23,608 nucleotides of DNA from DUOH01 sp036562625 (GTDB taxonomy: Bacteria; Bacillota; UBA4882; UBA10575): assembly GCA_036562625.1 (NCBI GenBank), contig DATCJV010000081.1, positions 1 to 23,608 on the forward strand, given 5' to 3'. Position numbers and translations under genes: made by a program. Shown here piece by piece: positions 15,401 through 23,525 of the stretch. The stretch's first letter is position 1, and each line of letters starts with the position of its first letter. The notes under the pieces are model-generated. The model saw only the letters and a program-made list of their open reading frames with translations, did not search any database and was not told the DNA's origin.

Positions 15401-16018
15401 TATTCCTTGGTAACGCAGCAACCTCTGGGCGGTAAAGCCCAATTCGGAGGGCAAAGATTCGGTGAGATGGAAGTTTGGGCCTTGGAGGCCTATGGCGCAA
15501 GCTATACCCTACAAGAACTATTAACTGTAAAATCCGACGATGTAGTCGGTAGAGTCAAGACCTACGAAGCCATTGTGAAAGGAGAGAATATTCCTGAGCC
15601 GGGAGTGCCGGAGTCTTTCAAGGTCCTGATCAAAGAGTTGCAAAGCCTCGGTTTGAATGTGCGGGTTCTCTCTGAAGAAGACCAGGAAGTGGAGTTTAAG
15701 GATGATGATGACGACGTCCGGGAAATGGCGAAAGAATTGGGTCTGGAAATCGAAGGCCCACCCGTGCGGGGAGAAGTTGATCAAAAAAGAGGTTACGGAG
15801 CTGAGACCGAAGAATCCGAAGAACCCGATGATGATCTAGACGATATTGAACAGGAAGAAGAGTTAGATGGGGAAGATATCCCTGAAACAGCTGATGACTT
15901 TGATGAAGAGGACTTTGATGAGGATATAGACGATGACCCGGATTGGGGAGAAGACTCCGAGGATATAGACTTCGCAACAGCAGAGGACGATGATGACGAT
16001 TTGAAGAGAACTTCCTAA
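12473..16018 (+). CDS. rpoB: DNA-directed RNA polymerase subunit beta
   Basis: The 1181-residue beta subunit of RNA polymerase, half of the active-site cleft. Start taken at TTG 12473, 5 nt after AGGTGA (12462-12467). An in-frame GTG at 12464 lies inside that Shine-Dalgarno and is the alternative, three residues longer. Conserved segments run in order: PNLIEIQQKSYKWF near the N-terminus; the rifampicin pocket SSQLSQFMDQNNPLAELTHK, with Q399, D402, H412 and S417 all wild type, so rifampicin sensitivity is predicted; ISEGDKMAGRHGNKGVISK; and GGKAQFGGQRFGEMEVWALE. After the conserved end there is a very acidic tail, residues 1110-1176 (42 of 67 are Asp or Glu). rpoC follows after 68 nt. The subunit is intact. 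Confidence 0.97.
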   Translation: MPGTTASTRRERVSFAKTQEILEMPNLIEIQQKSYKWFLDEGLREVFRDISPIQDFTGNLVLEFIDYTLGEPKYEVDECKERDANYAAPLRVKVRLINKETGEVKEQEVFMGDFPLMTEKGTFIINGAERVIVSQLVRSPGVYFGKTMDSSGKALYSASIIPNRGAWLEFEFDLNNALYVRIDRTRKLPVTVILKAVGLGNNVQLMEKFDNHEAIQATLERDNTQNQEEALIEIYKRLRPGEPPTVDSARSLFETLFFDPKRYDLAAVGRYKINKKLNLNLPPKTIPAHIDEDGREVPAVEAVKTLTVEDIEAVVRYLLGLLEGKGEVDDIDHLGNRRLKSVGELLQNQIRIGLSRMERVVRERMTIQDMDAITPQALINIRPVVAAIKEFFGSSQLSQFMDQNNPLAELTHKRRLSALGPGGLSRERAGFEVRDVHHSHYGRMCPIETPEGPNIGLIGSLTTYARVNEYGFIETPYRKVIKGKVTDEILYLTADEEDKYIIAQANEAFDPETRQFINSKVSVRFKEAILVVPAEEVDLMDVSPKQLVSIATALIPFLENDDANRALMGSNMQRQAVPLLKTEAPYVGTGMEYKAALDSGVVELAKAPGVIERVSADQIVVRRDDGKIDVHKLHKFKRSNQGTCINQRPIVRVGQRVEAGQVIADGPSTEQGELALGRNVLVAFMTWEGYNYEDAILISEKLVTDDVFTSIHIEEYECEARDTKLGPEEITRDIPNISEGSLDDLDQNGIIRVGAEVRPGDILVGKVTPKGETELTAEERLLRAIFGEKAREVRDTSLKVPHGESGKVVDVKVFSRENGDELAPGVNQLVRVYVAQKRKISEGDKMAGRHGNKGVISKILPVEDMPFLPDGTPVEIVLNPLGVPSRMNIGQVLETHLGWAAKALGVHVATPVFNGATEEDITAFLRKAGLSEDGKITLYDGRTGEPFDNQITVGYIYMLKLAHLVDDKIHARSTGPYSLVTQQPLGGKAQFGGQRFGEMEVWALEAYGASYTLQELLTVKSDDVVGRVKTYEAIVKGENIPEPGVPESFKVLIKELQSLGLNVRVLSEEDQEVEFKDDDDDVREMAKELGLEIEGPPVRGEVDQKRGYGAETEESEEPDDDLDDIEQEEELDGEDIPETADDFDEEDFDEDIDDDPDWGEDSEDIDFATAEDDDDDLKRTS

Positions 16019-16086
16019 GGCACATTCTTCAGCCTAAATTTTGTAGACGGATAGTAAAAAATTTGCGTCAAAGGGGGAGAAGATCC

Positions 16087-19000
16087 TTGTTGGACGCCAA
16101 CAATTTTGAGGCTATTAGTATTGGGCTTGCTTCACCGGAACAGATTCGAGCCTGGTCAAGCGGGGAAGTGAAAAAGCCGGAAACTATCAATTATCGGACA
16201 TTAAAGCCGGAAAGAGAAGGATTGTTTTGTGAAAAGATCTTCGGACCGCAGCGCGACTGGGAATGCCATTGTGGAAAATATAAGCGTGTCCGCTACAAAG
16301 GAATAGTCTGTGACCGCTGTGGAGTTGAAGTTACCAGATCCAAAGTGCGCCGGGAACGAATGGGCCATATTGAACTGGCGGCTCCGGTCTCACACATCTG
16401 GTATTTTAAGGGGATACCAAGCCGGATGGGACTCTTGCTTGATATGTCACCCCGCTCCTTAGAGAAGGTACTATATTTTGCCTCTTTTGTAGTAGTAGAT
16501 CCAGGAAACACCGGGTTGTTGAAGAAACAACTGTTATCAGAGAATGAGTATAGAGAAGCTCGGGAGAAGTATGGTGACGAATTCAAGGCTTTAATGGGCG
16601 CAGAAGGGATAAAAGCCTTGTTGCAAGAGTTAGATCTGGATAAGATGTCCCGTGAGTTGCGAAAAGAAGTGAAGGAAGTCAGTGGACAACGGCGGATCAG
16701 AGCCATCCGCCGTTTGGAAGTGGTTGAATCCTTTAGAAAATCGGGGAATAGACCTGAGTGGATGATTATGGATGTGATTCCTGTCATTCCTCCGGAATTG
16801 CGTCCTATGGTTCAGTTGGACGGTGGGCGGTTTGCCACTTCTGACTTGAATGATCTTTATCGCCGAGTAATCAACAGGAATAACCGGCTAAAGCGTCTGC
16901 TGGAATTAGGAGCACCCGATATTATCGTCCGGAATGAAAAACGGATGCTACAGGAAGCGGTCGACGCATTGATTGATAACGGAAGAAGAGGCAGACCGGT
17001 GACCGGCCCCGGAAATCGTCCGCTTAAATCCCTCAGTGATATGCTCAAAGGGAAGCAGGGACGCTTCCGTCAAAACCTCTTAGGAAAGAGAGTGGATTAC
17101 TCGGGTCGTTCCGTGATTGTGGTCGGTCCCGAATTAAAGCTGCATCAATGCGGATTGCCCAAAGAAATGGCTTTAGAGCTTTTTAAGCCATTTGTGATGA
17201 AGAAGTTGGTGGATAAAGGGTTTGTTCATAACATTAAGAGCGCCAAACGAATGGTGGAAAGAGCCAGGGCGGAAGTATGGGATGTATTGGAAGAGGTTAT
17301 CAAGGAGCATCCTGTCCTTTTAAACAGGGCGCCGACTCTGCACCGTCTGGGAATTCAGGCCTTTGAGCCGGTACTGGTGGAAGGCCGTGCCATTCAGATT
17401 CATCCCTTGGTTTGTACCGCTTATAACGCCGACTTCGACGGGGACCAGATGGCCGTGCATGTTCCCTTGTCTGCGGAAGCCCAAGCAGAGGCCAGAATTT
17501 TAATGCTTTCCGCGCACAATATATTGTCCCCTGCCAACGGGCGGCCCTTGGCCACTCCAACCCAGGATATGGTGCTAGGATGTTACTACCTTACCATATT
17601 ACGAGACGGCGCAAAGGGTGAAGGCAAACTCTTCTCTTCCGCCCGTGAGGCTATTTTGGCTTATGATAACAAATATATTGATTTGCATGCCAAAATAAAA
17701 GTACGAACCGAGAAAGGGATAATTCAAACTTCGGCTGGACGCTTAATCTTTCGGGAAGAGACCAATTTGGACAAGGAGATCATCGATCGCGCCTTTGCCA
17801 AGGTCGGCAACGAAGGAATCGGCAAGAAAGAACTGGCCAATCTGGTGGCGGAGATTTGCCGCAGGTATGATACACAGCGGACGGCGGAGATTTTGGACCA
17901 GATTAAGAGGTTGGGTTTCCGGTATTCCACCATTTCCGGAACAACTATTGCTGTAAAAGACATTCTGATTCCCAAGGAGAAAGGACAGATCATTCAAGAA
18001 GCTGAAAACCAGGTTGAACAGGTCGAGCAACAATTCCGGAGAGGCTTAATCACTGCGGAAGAAAGGTACCAAAGATTCATTGACATCTGGACAAAAGCCA
18101 AAGAAGATACAACGAACGCGATGATTAATAATTTGGATTACTTTAACCCCGTCTTTATGATGGCCACTTCCGGCGCGCGGGGTAACGTTTCCCAGCTTTC
18201 TCAGTTGGCCGGGATGCGGGGACTAATGACGGATCCGTCCGGGCGCATTATTGACCTGCCTATTAAGGCCAATTTCCGGGAAGGCTTGACCGTTTTGGAA
18301 TTCTTCATTTCCACGCACGGCGCGCGTAAAGGGTTGGCTGATACCGCTCTGCGAACGGCAGACTCCGGCTACTTGACCAGACGCTTGGTTGATGTGGCCC
18401 AGGATGTGATTGTGCGTGAAGTTGACTGCGGCACTAGGGAAGGGATCAATGTCAGCGCCATCATGGATGGTAATGAAGTAATCGAGCCTTTACACGAGCG
18501 TATAACCGGCAGAGTGGCGGCGGAAGATATTAAACACCCGGAGACCGGAGACGTATTGGTTAAATATAATGAGTTGATCGATGAAGACGCCGCGAAACGG
18601 ATAGCCGAAGCCGGTCTGGAAAAGGTGCTGATCCGGTCGGTTCTGACTTGTCGTACACCCCATGGCGTGTGCGCTAAATGTTATGGAAGAAACTTGGCCA
18701 CCGGACGTCTGGTGGATGTGGGTGAAGCAGTTGGAATCATTGCCGCTCAATCCATTGGCGAACCCGGAACTCAGTTGACGATGAGGACCTTCCACACCGG
18801 AGGTGTGGCCGGAGAAGATATTACACAAGGTTTGCCAAGGGTGGAAGAGCTGTTTGAGGCCCGTAAACCAAAGGGGCAAGCCATCATTACTGAGATCTCC
18901 GGCGTCGTCAAAGTAGTGGAAGTAAAAGGGGTGCGCAGAGTAAGCGTGATCTCTGATGACGGAGAGGAGAAACTATATCAGATTCCTTACGGGGCCCGGC

Positions 19001-19680
19001 TTAGAGTGAGGGATGGCAGTAGAGTTGAAGCAGGTGACCGTTTGACCGAGGGTTCGGCCAATCCCCATGATATTCTGAAAATCAAGGGAGTAAGAGGCGT
19101 ACAAATGTACTTGGTCCATGAAGTGCAGGATGTCTACCGTTCCCAAGGCGTGGAGATCAATGATAAACACATTGAGGTCACTGTTCGTCAGATGCTACGT
19201 AAGCGTAAGGTCGAGAACCCAGGAGATACTGATCTTTTACCAGGTGGTTTAGTAGACGTTTTCGAACTGGAAGCCAAAAACGAAGAAGTGCAAAAGGCAG
19301 GAGGGACTCCGGCTGTAGCCAAACCTGTTCTGCTCGGAATTACCAAAGCCTCTTTAGCCACGGAGAGTTTCCTGTCCGCCGCTTCCTTCCAAGAAACCAC
19401 CAGGGTGCTCACGGAGGCCTCCATCAAAGGCAAGTCCGATCCGCTCCTTGGTTTGAAAGAGAATGTCATTATCGGGAAGCTTATCCCAGCCGGCACCGGA
19501 ATGTCCAGGTACAGGAATACCAGAATTACCCGTCCTGGACTGGAAGGGAAGGATTCGGCCACCGAGGGATCCCTCGCCGGAGAAGGGAAGCCGGACGCTG
19601 AAGAGAGTACTTTGGCGGGAGACGTCGAGCGGGGTCTTACGCAAACAGAGAAACTGGCTTCCGGCTTAAGTAAGTTCTAA
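16087..19680 (+). CDS. rpoC: DNA-directed RNA polymerase subunit beta'
   Basis: The 1197-residue beta' subunit, carrying the catalytic magnesium site. Start at TTG 16087, giving MLDANNFEAISIGLASPEQI, the standard Gram-positive N-terminus, 7 nt after GGGGGAG (16073-16079). An in-frame TTG at 16063 precedes that ribosome binding site and is rejected. The N-terminal zinc ribbon has C60, C62, C75 and C78. The catalytic NADFDGD gives D449, D451 and D453. The second zinc site is C781, C855, C862 and C865. Bridge-helix and trigger-loop segments are recognisable (VDCGTREG, GEPGTQLTMRTFHTGG). The last 45 or so residues are a polar Gly/Glu/Ser-rich extension without clear fold. Length is typical of Bacillota. 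Confidence 0.98.
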   Translation: MLDANNFEAISIGLASPEQIRAWSSGEVKKPETINYRTLKPEREGLFCEKIFGPQRDWECHCGKYKRVRYKGIVCDRCGVEVTRSKVRRERMGHIELAAPVSHIWYFKGIPSRMGLLLDMSPRSLEKVLYFASFVVVDPGNTGLLKKQLLSENEYREAREKYGDEFKALMGAEGIKALLQELDLDKMSRELRKEVKEVSGQRRIRAIRRLEVVESFRKSGNRPEWMIMDVIPVIPPELRPMVQLDGGRFATSDLNDLYRRVINRNNRLKRLLELGAPDIIVRNEKRMLQEAVDALIDNGRRGRPVTGPGNRPLKSLSDMLKGKQGRFRQNLLGKRVDYSGRSVIVVGPELKLHQCGLPKEMALELFKPFVMKKLVDKGFVHNIKSAKRMVERARAEVWDVLEEVIKEHPVLLNRAPTLHRLGIQAFEPVLVEGRAIQIHPLVCTAYNADFDGDQMAVHVPLSAEAQAEARILMLSAHNILSPANGRPLATPTQDMVLGCYYLTILRDGAKGEGKLFSSAREAILAYDNKYIDLHAKIKVRTEKGIIQTSAGRLIFREETNLDKEIIDRAFAKVGNEGIGKKELANLVAEICRRYDTQRTAEILDQIKRLGFRYSTISGTTIAVKDILIPKEKGQIIQEAENQVEQVEQQFRRGLITAEERYQRFIDIWTKAKEDTTNAMINNLDYFNPVFMMATSGARGNVSQLSQLAGMRGLMTDPSGRIIDLPIKANFREGLTVLEFFISTHGARKGLADTALRTADSGYLTRRLVDVAQDVIVREVDCGTREGINVSAIMDGNEVIEPLHERITGRVAAEDIKHPETGDVLVKYNELIDEDAAKRIAEAGLEKVLIRSVLTCRTPHGVCAKCYGRNLATGRLVDVGEAVGIIAAQSIGEPGTQLTMRTFHTGGVAGEDITQGLPRVEELFEARKPKGQAIITEISGVVKVVEVKGVRRVSVISDDGEEKLYQIPYGARLRVRDGSRVEAGDRLTEGSANPHDILKIKGVRGVQMYLVHEVQDVYRSQGVEINDKHIEVTVRQMLRKRKVENPGDTDLLPGGLVDVFELEAKNEEVQKAGGTPAVAKPVLLGITKASLATESFLSAASFQETTRVLTEASIKGKSDPLLGLKENVIIGKLIPAGTGMSRYRNTRITRPGLEGKDSATEGSLAGEGKPDAEESTLAGDVERGLTQTEKLASGLSKF

Positions 19681-19755
19681 ACGACTCTTTTCGTCCATTG
19701 TGGGCAGGAGAAACACATAGATCATCTGACACGTAGTTTCTTCAGATTTTCAAAT

Positions 19756-19794
19756 AAGGCCGGGAACCACATGGCTGGTTCCGGCCTTCATCTT
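19756..19794 (+). terminator. Hairpin after rpoC, probable terminator
   Basis: A strong GC-rich stem pairs 19756-19769 with 19776-19788 (13 bp, one bulged G). The tail TTCATCTTC has few T in a row, so termination may be partial. The next promoter lies about 60 nt downstream. Confidence 0.6.
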
Positions 19795-19850
19795 CGTGGA
19801 CATACGCGCGTCAGAAGGCGAAGAACGTATAGACCGTAACAATATTATTA

Positions 19851-19879
19851 TTGACACCGATTTGCAATGGTGATAAAAT
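19851..19879 (+). promoter_or_regulatory. Strong sigma-A promoter of the str operon
   Basis: TTGACA (19851-19856), a 17-bp spacer and TAAAAT (19874-19879, 5 of 6), with TG at 19871-19872 adding an extended -10. It is the best promoter in the window. Start near 19886, driving the L7Ae-like gene, rpsL, rpsG, fusA and tuf. Confidence 0.82.
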
Positions 19880-19887
19880 AAGTTAGT

Positions 19888-19952
19888 GTCCGGCTCATAC
19901 GCAAGATCTACTTGCAGAGGCATGATCCCGTGTGTGCGGCTTATACCCGGAC
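19888..19952 (+). promoter_or_regulatory. Branched leader element of the str operon
   Basis: GTCCGG (19888-19893) and CCGGAC (19947-19952) close a 65-nt element that begins almost at the predicted transcript start. Inside is a 5-bp hairpin 19901-19905/19911-19915. CGGCTCATAC (19891-19900) recurs as CGGCTTATAC (19937-19946). It is not a tRNA: there is no T-loop motif and no 7-bp acceptor stem. Another hairpin, 19997-20002/20012-20017, sits just before the first Shine-Dalgarno. Confidence 0.4.
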
Positions 19953-20035
19953 TATAATGATAAATCCATATTTTCATTGAGTCTTCTGTTTTAATGAGCC
20001 CATTAACTTCTTGGGCTGGATGGAGTGATAGTTCC

Positions 20036-20287
20036 TTGGAACGAGCTATCCTGGAGACTGAGAACAAAGTAGTAGGTTTAAAACAGACTCTTCGTGTTCT
20101 ACAACAGAATAAGGCGACCAAAGTCTTTGTGGCCAGTGACATAGAAGAACAGGTATTGCGTAAGATTAAAGCGGCTTGCCTTGGAAAAAATGTCAAACTC
20201 ATCATGGTCCGGGCCAACCAAAAAGAGCTCGGACGAATGTGCCGAATCGATGTGGGCGCCGCAGTAGTCGCCTTGGTTCGTAATTAG
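20036..20287 (+). CDS. rplGB: L7Ae/YbxF-type K-turn-binding protein
   Basis: An 83-residue protein of the L7Ae/L30e/S12e family, which binds kink-turn RNA; the Bacillus relatives YbxF and YlxQ are K-turn binders. Start at TTG 20036 (MERAILETENKVVGLKQTLR), 7 nt after GGAGTGA (20022-20028). The in-frame ATG at 19994 has no ribosome binding site and lies upstream of a leader hairpin. The chosen length matches the roughly 82 residues of YbxF. Family features are GLKQTLRVLQQNKATKVFVA, LGKNVKLIMV and the C-terminal CRIDVGAAVVAL. It is first in the str operon, 15 nt before rpsL. Whether it is a stable ribosomal protein or acts on other K-turn RNAs cannot be told from sequence. Confidence 0.9.
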   Translation: MERAILETENKVVGLKQTLRVLQQNKATKVFVASDIEEQVLRKIKAACLGKNVKLIMVRANQKELGRMCRIDVGAAVVALVRN

Positions 20288-20302
20288 GAAGGAGGTGTAA
20301 TG

Positions 20303-20737
20303 ATGCCAACCATCAACCAATTAGTTCGCAAAAGTAGAGAAAAAGTGGAAAAGAAAAGTTCAGCTCCTGCTCTGCTTTGGTCCTACAACACAAAGAAAGA
20401 ATCGATGTTTGAATCGGAAAAAGGTAGTCCGCAAAAACGAGGTGTCTGTACCAGGGTATCAACTTTTACTCCTAAGAAACCCAATTCAGCTTTGCGGAAG
20501 GTAGCAAGGGTCCGGTTGACCAACCGGATAGAGGTGACAGCCTATATTCCGGGTGAGGGGCATAATTTACAAGAGCACTCTGTTGTGCTCATTCGCGGAG
20601 GTCGTGTTAAGGATCTTCCTGGAGTCAGGTATCATATTGTGCGCGGTACTTTGGACACCGCCGGTGTTCAAGATCGAAAACAGGCCAGATCCAAATACGG
20701 CGCCAAAAAACCGAAGACTGCTACTGCCAAGAAGTAA
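20303..20737 (+). CDS. rpsL: Small ribosomal subunit protein uS12
   Basis: A 144-residue decoding-centre protein. Two ATG codons are adjacent (20300 and 20303); the second lies 5 nt after GGAGGTG (20291-20297) and gives the universal start MPTINQLVRK. It is the longer Gram-positive form, with extra residues at about 25-42 before SPQKRGVCTRV. K58/K59 in TPKKPNS, and KDLPGVRYH later, are wild type for streptomycin sensitivity. Two substitutions stand out: LTNRIEV where LTNGIEV is usual (R75), and PGEGHNL where PGIGHNL is usual (E85). rpsG follows after about 20 nt. Confidence 0.97.
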   Translation: MPTINQLVRKSREKVEKKSSAPALLWSYNTKKESMFESEKGSPQKRGVCTRVSTFTPKKPNSALRKVARVRLTNRIEVTAYIPGEGHNLQEHSVVLIRGGRVKDLPGVRYHIVRGTLDTAGVQDRKQARSKYGAKKPKTATAKK

Positions 20738-20757
20738 GGGTAAGGGGGTTGAAGTTG

Positions 20758-21228
20758 TTGTCTCGTCGCGGAGGAATATTTAAGCGGGAGATTGTTCCGG
20801 ATCCCATCTATGGGGATCCTTTAGTTACACAATTCATTAACAAGATCATGCTTGACGGGAAACGCGGATTGGCGGAACAAATATTCTACGGCGCTCTTGA
20901 AATAATTAAAGAGAAGACCGGGAATGATCCGTTGGAAGTGTTTCAGCAAGCCATGAAGAATGTCATGCCAGTACTTGAGGTGCGTCCCAGAAGAGTGGGG
21001 GGCGCTACTTATCAGGTTCCCATGGAAGTGCGGCCGGACCGCCGAGTTTCTTTGGCGATGCGTTGGATCACGGCAAATGCCAGAGCGAGGGCGGAAAGAA
21101 CCATGAAAGAACGGTTGGCCGCTGAGCTTATGGATGCCGCTAATAATGTGGGTGCTTCGATTAAAAAGAAAGAAGACACCCATAAGATGGCGGAAGCCAA
21201 TAAAGCATTTGCCCATTATCGCTGGTAG
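20758..21228 (+). CDS. rpsG: Small ribosomal subunit protein uS7
   Basis: A 156-residue uS7 that nucleates assembly of the 30S head and contacts E-site tRNA. Three in-frame TTG codons are possible starts (20749, 20755, 20758). TTG 20758 gives MSRRGGIFKREIVPDPIY, aligning with the Bacillus start MPRKG...PDPIY at equal length, 9 nt after GTAAGGGGG (20740-20748). TTG 20755 (6-nt spacing) is nearly as good. Conserved blocks are MLDGKRG, MPVLEVRPRRVGGATYQVP, ANNVGASIKKKEDTHKMAEA and the terminal NKAFAHYRW. It lies in the str operon between rpsL and fusA. Identity is secure, the exact start less so. Confidence 0.96.
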   Translation: MSRRGGIFKREIVPDPIYGDPLVTQFINKIMLDGKRGLAEQIFYGALEIIKEKTGNDPLEVFQQAMKNVMPVLEVRPRRVGGATYQVPMEVRPDRRVSLAMRWITANARARAERTMKERLAAELMDAANNVGASIKKKEDTHKMAEANKAFAHYRW

Positions 21229-21293
21229 TTGTTTCTGGATTGCGGTATACCGTTCGCTCAACAACTACGTTTCATTAGCGTTGATATTTGCCT

Positions 21294-21354
21294 GAATTCA
21301 TTGGTGAATTAATTCATTAGTGAATTCATTTATTGATGAATTGATGAATTTTTT
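21294..21354 (+). repeat. AT-rich degenerate repeat before fusA
   Basis: About 60 nt made of GAATTCATT-like units alternating in direct and inverted order. Two 17-nt halves (21294-21310, 21311-21327) form an imperfect inverted repeat. AATTCAT (21323-21329) can pair with ATGAATT at 21336-21342 or at 21344-21350, the latter running into a T-tract ending at 21354. It could be a weak terminator or attenuator, or a slippage-prone simple repeat. Confidence 0.55.
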
Positions 21355-21391
21355 AATGTATTTTAGGTTTAGATAGCTTGGAGGTTTTTTT

Positions 21392-23458
21392 GTGGCTAGG
21401 GAATTTCAATTAAACTTGGTGCGAAATATTGGGATCATGGCCCATATTGATGCAGGGAAGACTACCACAACCGAGCGGATTCTCTTCTATACCGGTAAAG
21501 TTCATCGGATGGGAGAGACCCATGAGGGTTCGGCTACCATGGACTGGATGGTGCAGGAGCAAGAGCGGGGGATTACTATTACTTCTGCCGCTACTACCGC
21601 TCAATGGCGTGGACATCAAATCAACATTATTGACACGCCCGGACACGTGGACTTTACTGTAGAAGTGGAACGCTCTTTACGGGTTTTAGACGGAGCGGTG
21701 GCGGTCTTTTGTTCCGTAGGCGGCGTGGAACCGCAATCGGAGACTGTGTGGCGTCAGGCTGATAAATATGGTGTGCCTAGAATTGCTTTTGTCAATAAAA
21801 TGGATCGCGTGGGCGCTGATTACTTCCGGGTTATTGAGATGATGCGGACCCGATTGGGCGCAAAACCGGTACCTATTCAGATCCCCATCGGAAAGGAGGA
21901 TCACTTTACCGGTATAATTGATTTAATTGAAGAAAAAGCCATTCATTATCTAGATGATCTAGGCACTCGTAGCGAGGCTGAGGCGATCCCTGATGACTTA
22001 AGAGATGTGGCTGCCGAATACAGAGAAAAAATGCTGGAGTCCCTGGCTGAGGTAGACGAAACCTTGATGGAGAAGTATCTGGAGGGCGAGGAAATTACTA
22101 AGGAAGAGATTAAACAGGCCTTGCGGAAGGGGACGATCGCGGTTGCCATTACTCCGGTGCTTTGCGGATCTGCTTTTAAGAATAAGGGTGTGCAATTATT
22201 GCTGGATGCGGTCGTGGACTACCTCCCTTCACCCCTGGATATACCACCGGTTCGCGGGAGCAATCCGGCAAATAATGAAGAGTTGGTTCGCCACTCCAGT
22301 GACGATGAACCTTTTGCCGCTTTGGCCTTTAAAGTGATGGCCGACCCGTATGTCGGAAAACTGGTCTTCTTCCGGGTTTATTCCGGAGAACTGTCTACCG
22401 GTTCCTACATTTACAATTCAACAAAAGGTACACGGGAGAGAGTTGGGCGAATTCTCAGAATGCACGCCAATCACCGTGCAGAGATTAAGACAGTCCGGGC
22501 CGGTGATATTGCGGCGGCTGTCGGCTGGAAAGACACGGGCACCGGGGATACGCTGTGCGATGAGAATAATCCCATCATTTTGGAAGCAATGAAATTTCCT
22601 GAGCCCGTTATCCAGATTGCCATTGAACCCAAGACCAAAGCCGACCAGGATAAACTGGCTGTTTCCTTAGGTAAGTTGGCGGAAGAGGATCCCACTTTCC
22701 GGGTGGAGACCAATCAAGAAACCGGACAGACCATCATTTCCGGTATGGGTGAATTGCACTTGGAGATTATTACCGACCGCTTGCTTCGGGAATTTAAAGT
22801 TGAGGCCAATGTTGGCAAGCCGCAGGTGGCCTATAGAGAAACCATTAAGAAGCCAGTGAAGATTGAAGGCAAATTTGTCCGGCAAAGTGGTGGACGCGGT
22901 CAATACGGCCATGTCTGGCTGGAGATCGAGCCCAATGAGCCCGGGGCCGGGTTTACTTTTGAAAACAAAATAGTCGGCGGCGTGGTGCCCAAGGAATATA
23001 TCCCCGCTGTGGAAAACGGGGTTAAAGAGGCTATGCAGAACGGAGTTTTAGCCGGATACCCGGTAGTTGACGTCAAAGTCAGACTGGTGGACGGTTCCTA
23101 TCACGAGGTTGACTCCTCGGAGATGGCCTTTAAGATCGCCGGATCAATGGCTTTTAAAGAAGGCAGCAAGAAAGCAAATCCGGTCTTGCTGGAACCCATT
23201 ATGAAAGTGGAATTAACCACCCCCGAGGATTATCTCGGAGATGTGCTTGGTGACTTCAACTCCCGTCGGGGACGGGTTGAAGCCATGGAACCGCAGGCGA
23301 AAGCCCAGGTTGTCCGGGGGTATGTGCCTTTAGCCGAGATGTTCGGATACGCCACGACTCTTCGGTCAATTACCCAAGGCCGGGCAGTGTACACCATGCA
23401 ATTCTCCCATTATGAGGAGGTACCGGCCAATCTGGCTAAGGAATTGATTGAAAATTAG
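21392..23458 (+). CDS. fusA: Elongation factor G
   Basis: A 688-residue translocase GTPase that moves tRNAs and mRNA after peptide transfer. GTG 21392 follows GGAGG (21380-21384) by a 7-nt T-run and gives MAREFQLNLVRNIGIMAHID. G motifs: AHIDAGKTT (17-25), RGITITSAAT, DTPGH (81-85) and NKMD (135-138). Domain II (FKVMADPYVGKLVFFRVYSG), domain IV (GGRGQYGHVWLE) and the C-terminal RGYVPLAEMFGYATTLRS are all present. Length and motifs are those of canonical EF-G, not of the divergent EF-G2 or ribosome-protection paralogues. It follows rpsG after 163 nt holding the AT-rich repeat, and precedes tuf by 67 nt. Confidence 0.98.
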   Translation: MAREFQLNLVRNIGIMAHIDAGKTTTTERILFYTGKVHRMGETHEGSATMDWMVQEQERGITITSAATTAQWRGHQINIIDTPGHVDFTVEVERSLRVLDGAVAVFCSVGGVEPQSETVWRQADKYGVPRIAFVNKMDRVGADYFRVIEMMRTRLGAKPVPIQIPIGKEDHFTGIIDLIEEKAIHYLDDLGTRSEAEAIPDDLRDVAAEYREKMLESLAEVDETLMEKYLEGEEITKEEIKQALRKGTIAVAITPVLCGSAFKNKGVQLLLDAVVDYLPSPLDIPPVRGSNPANNEELVRHSSDDEPFAALAFKVMADPYVGKLVFFRVYSGELSTGSYIYNSTKGTRERVGRILRMHANHRAEIKTVRAGDIAAAVGWKDTGTGDTLCDENNPIILEAMKFPEPVIQIAIEPKTKADQDKLAVSLGKLAEEDPTFRVETNQETGQTIISGMGELHLEIITDRLLREFKVEANVGKPQVAYRETIKKPVKIEGKFVRQSGGRGQYGHVWLEIEPNEPGAGFTFENKIVGGVVPKEYIPAVENGVKEAMQNGVLAGYPVVDVKVRLVDGSYHEVDSSEMAFKIAGSMAFKEGSKKANPVLLEPIMKVELTTPEDYLGDVLGDFNSRRGRVEAMEPQAKAQVVRGYVPLAEMFGYATTLRSITQGRAVYTMQFSHYEEVPANLAKELIEN

Positions 23459-23525
23459 TATAGGTTTACAGCCTTGCGCTGTCTATTATATATCCTAAGT
23501 AAAATGAAGGGGGATACTGAAGAAA

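Noticed and set aside
19888..19952. tRNA-like cloverleaf before the L7Ae-like gene
   Set aside because: Only a 6-bp closing stem and no T-loop or anticodon-arm consensus.
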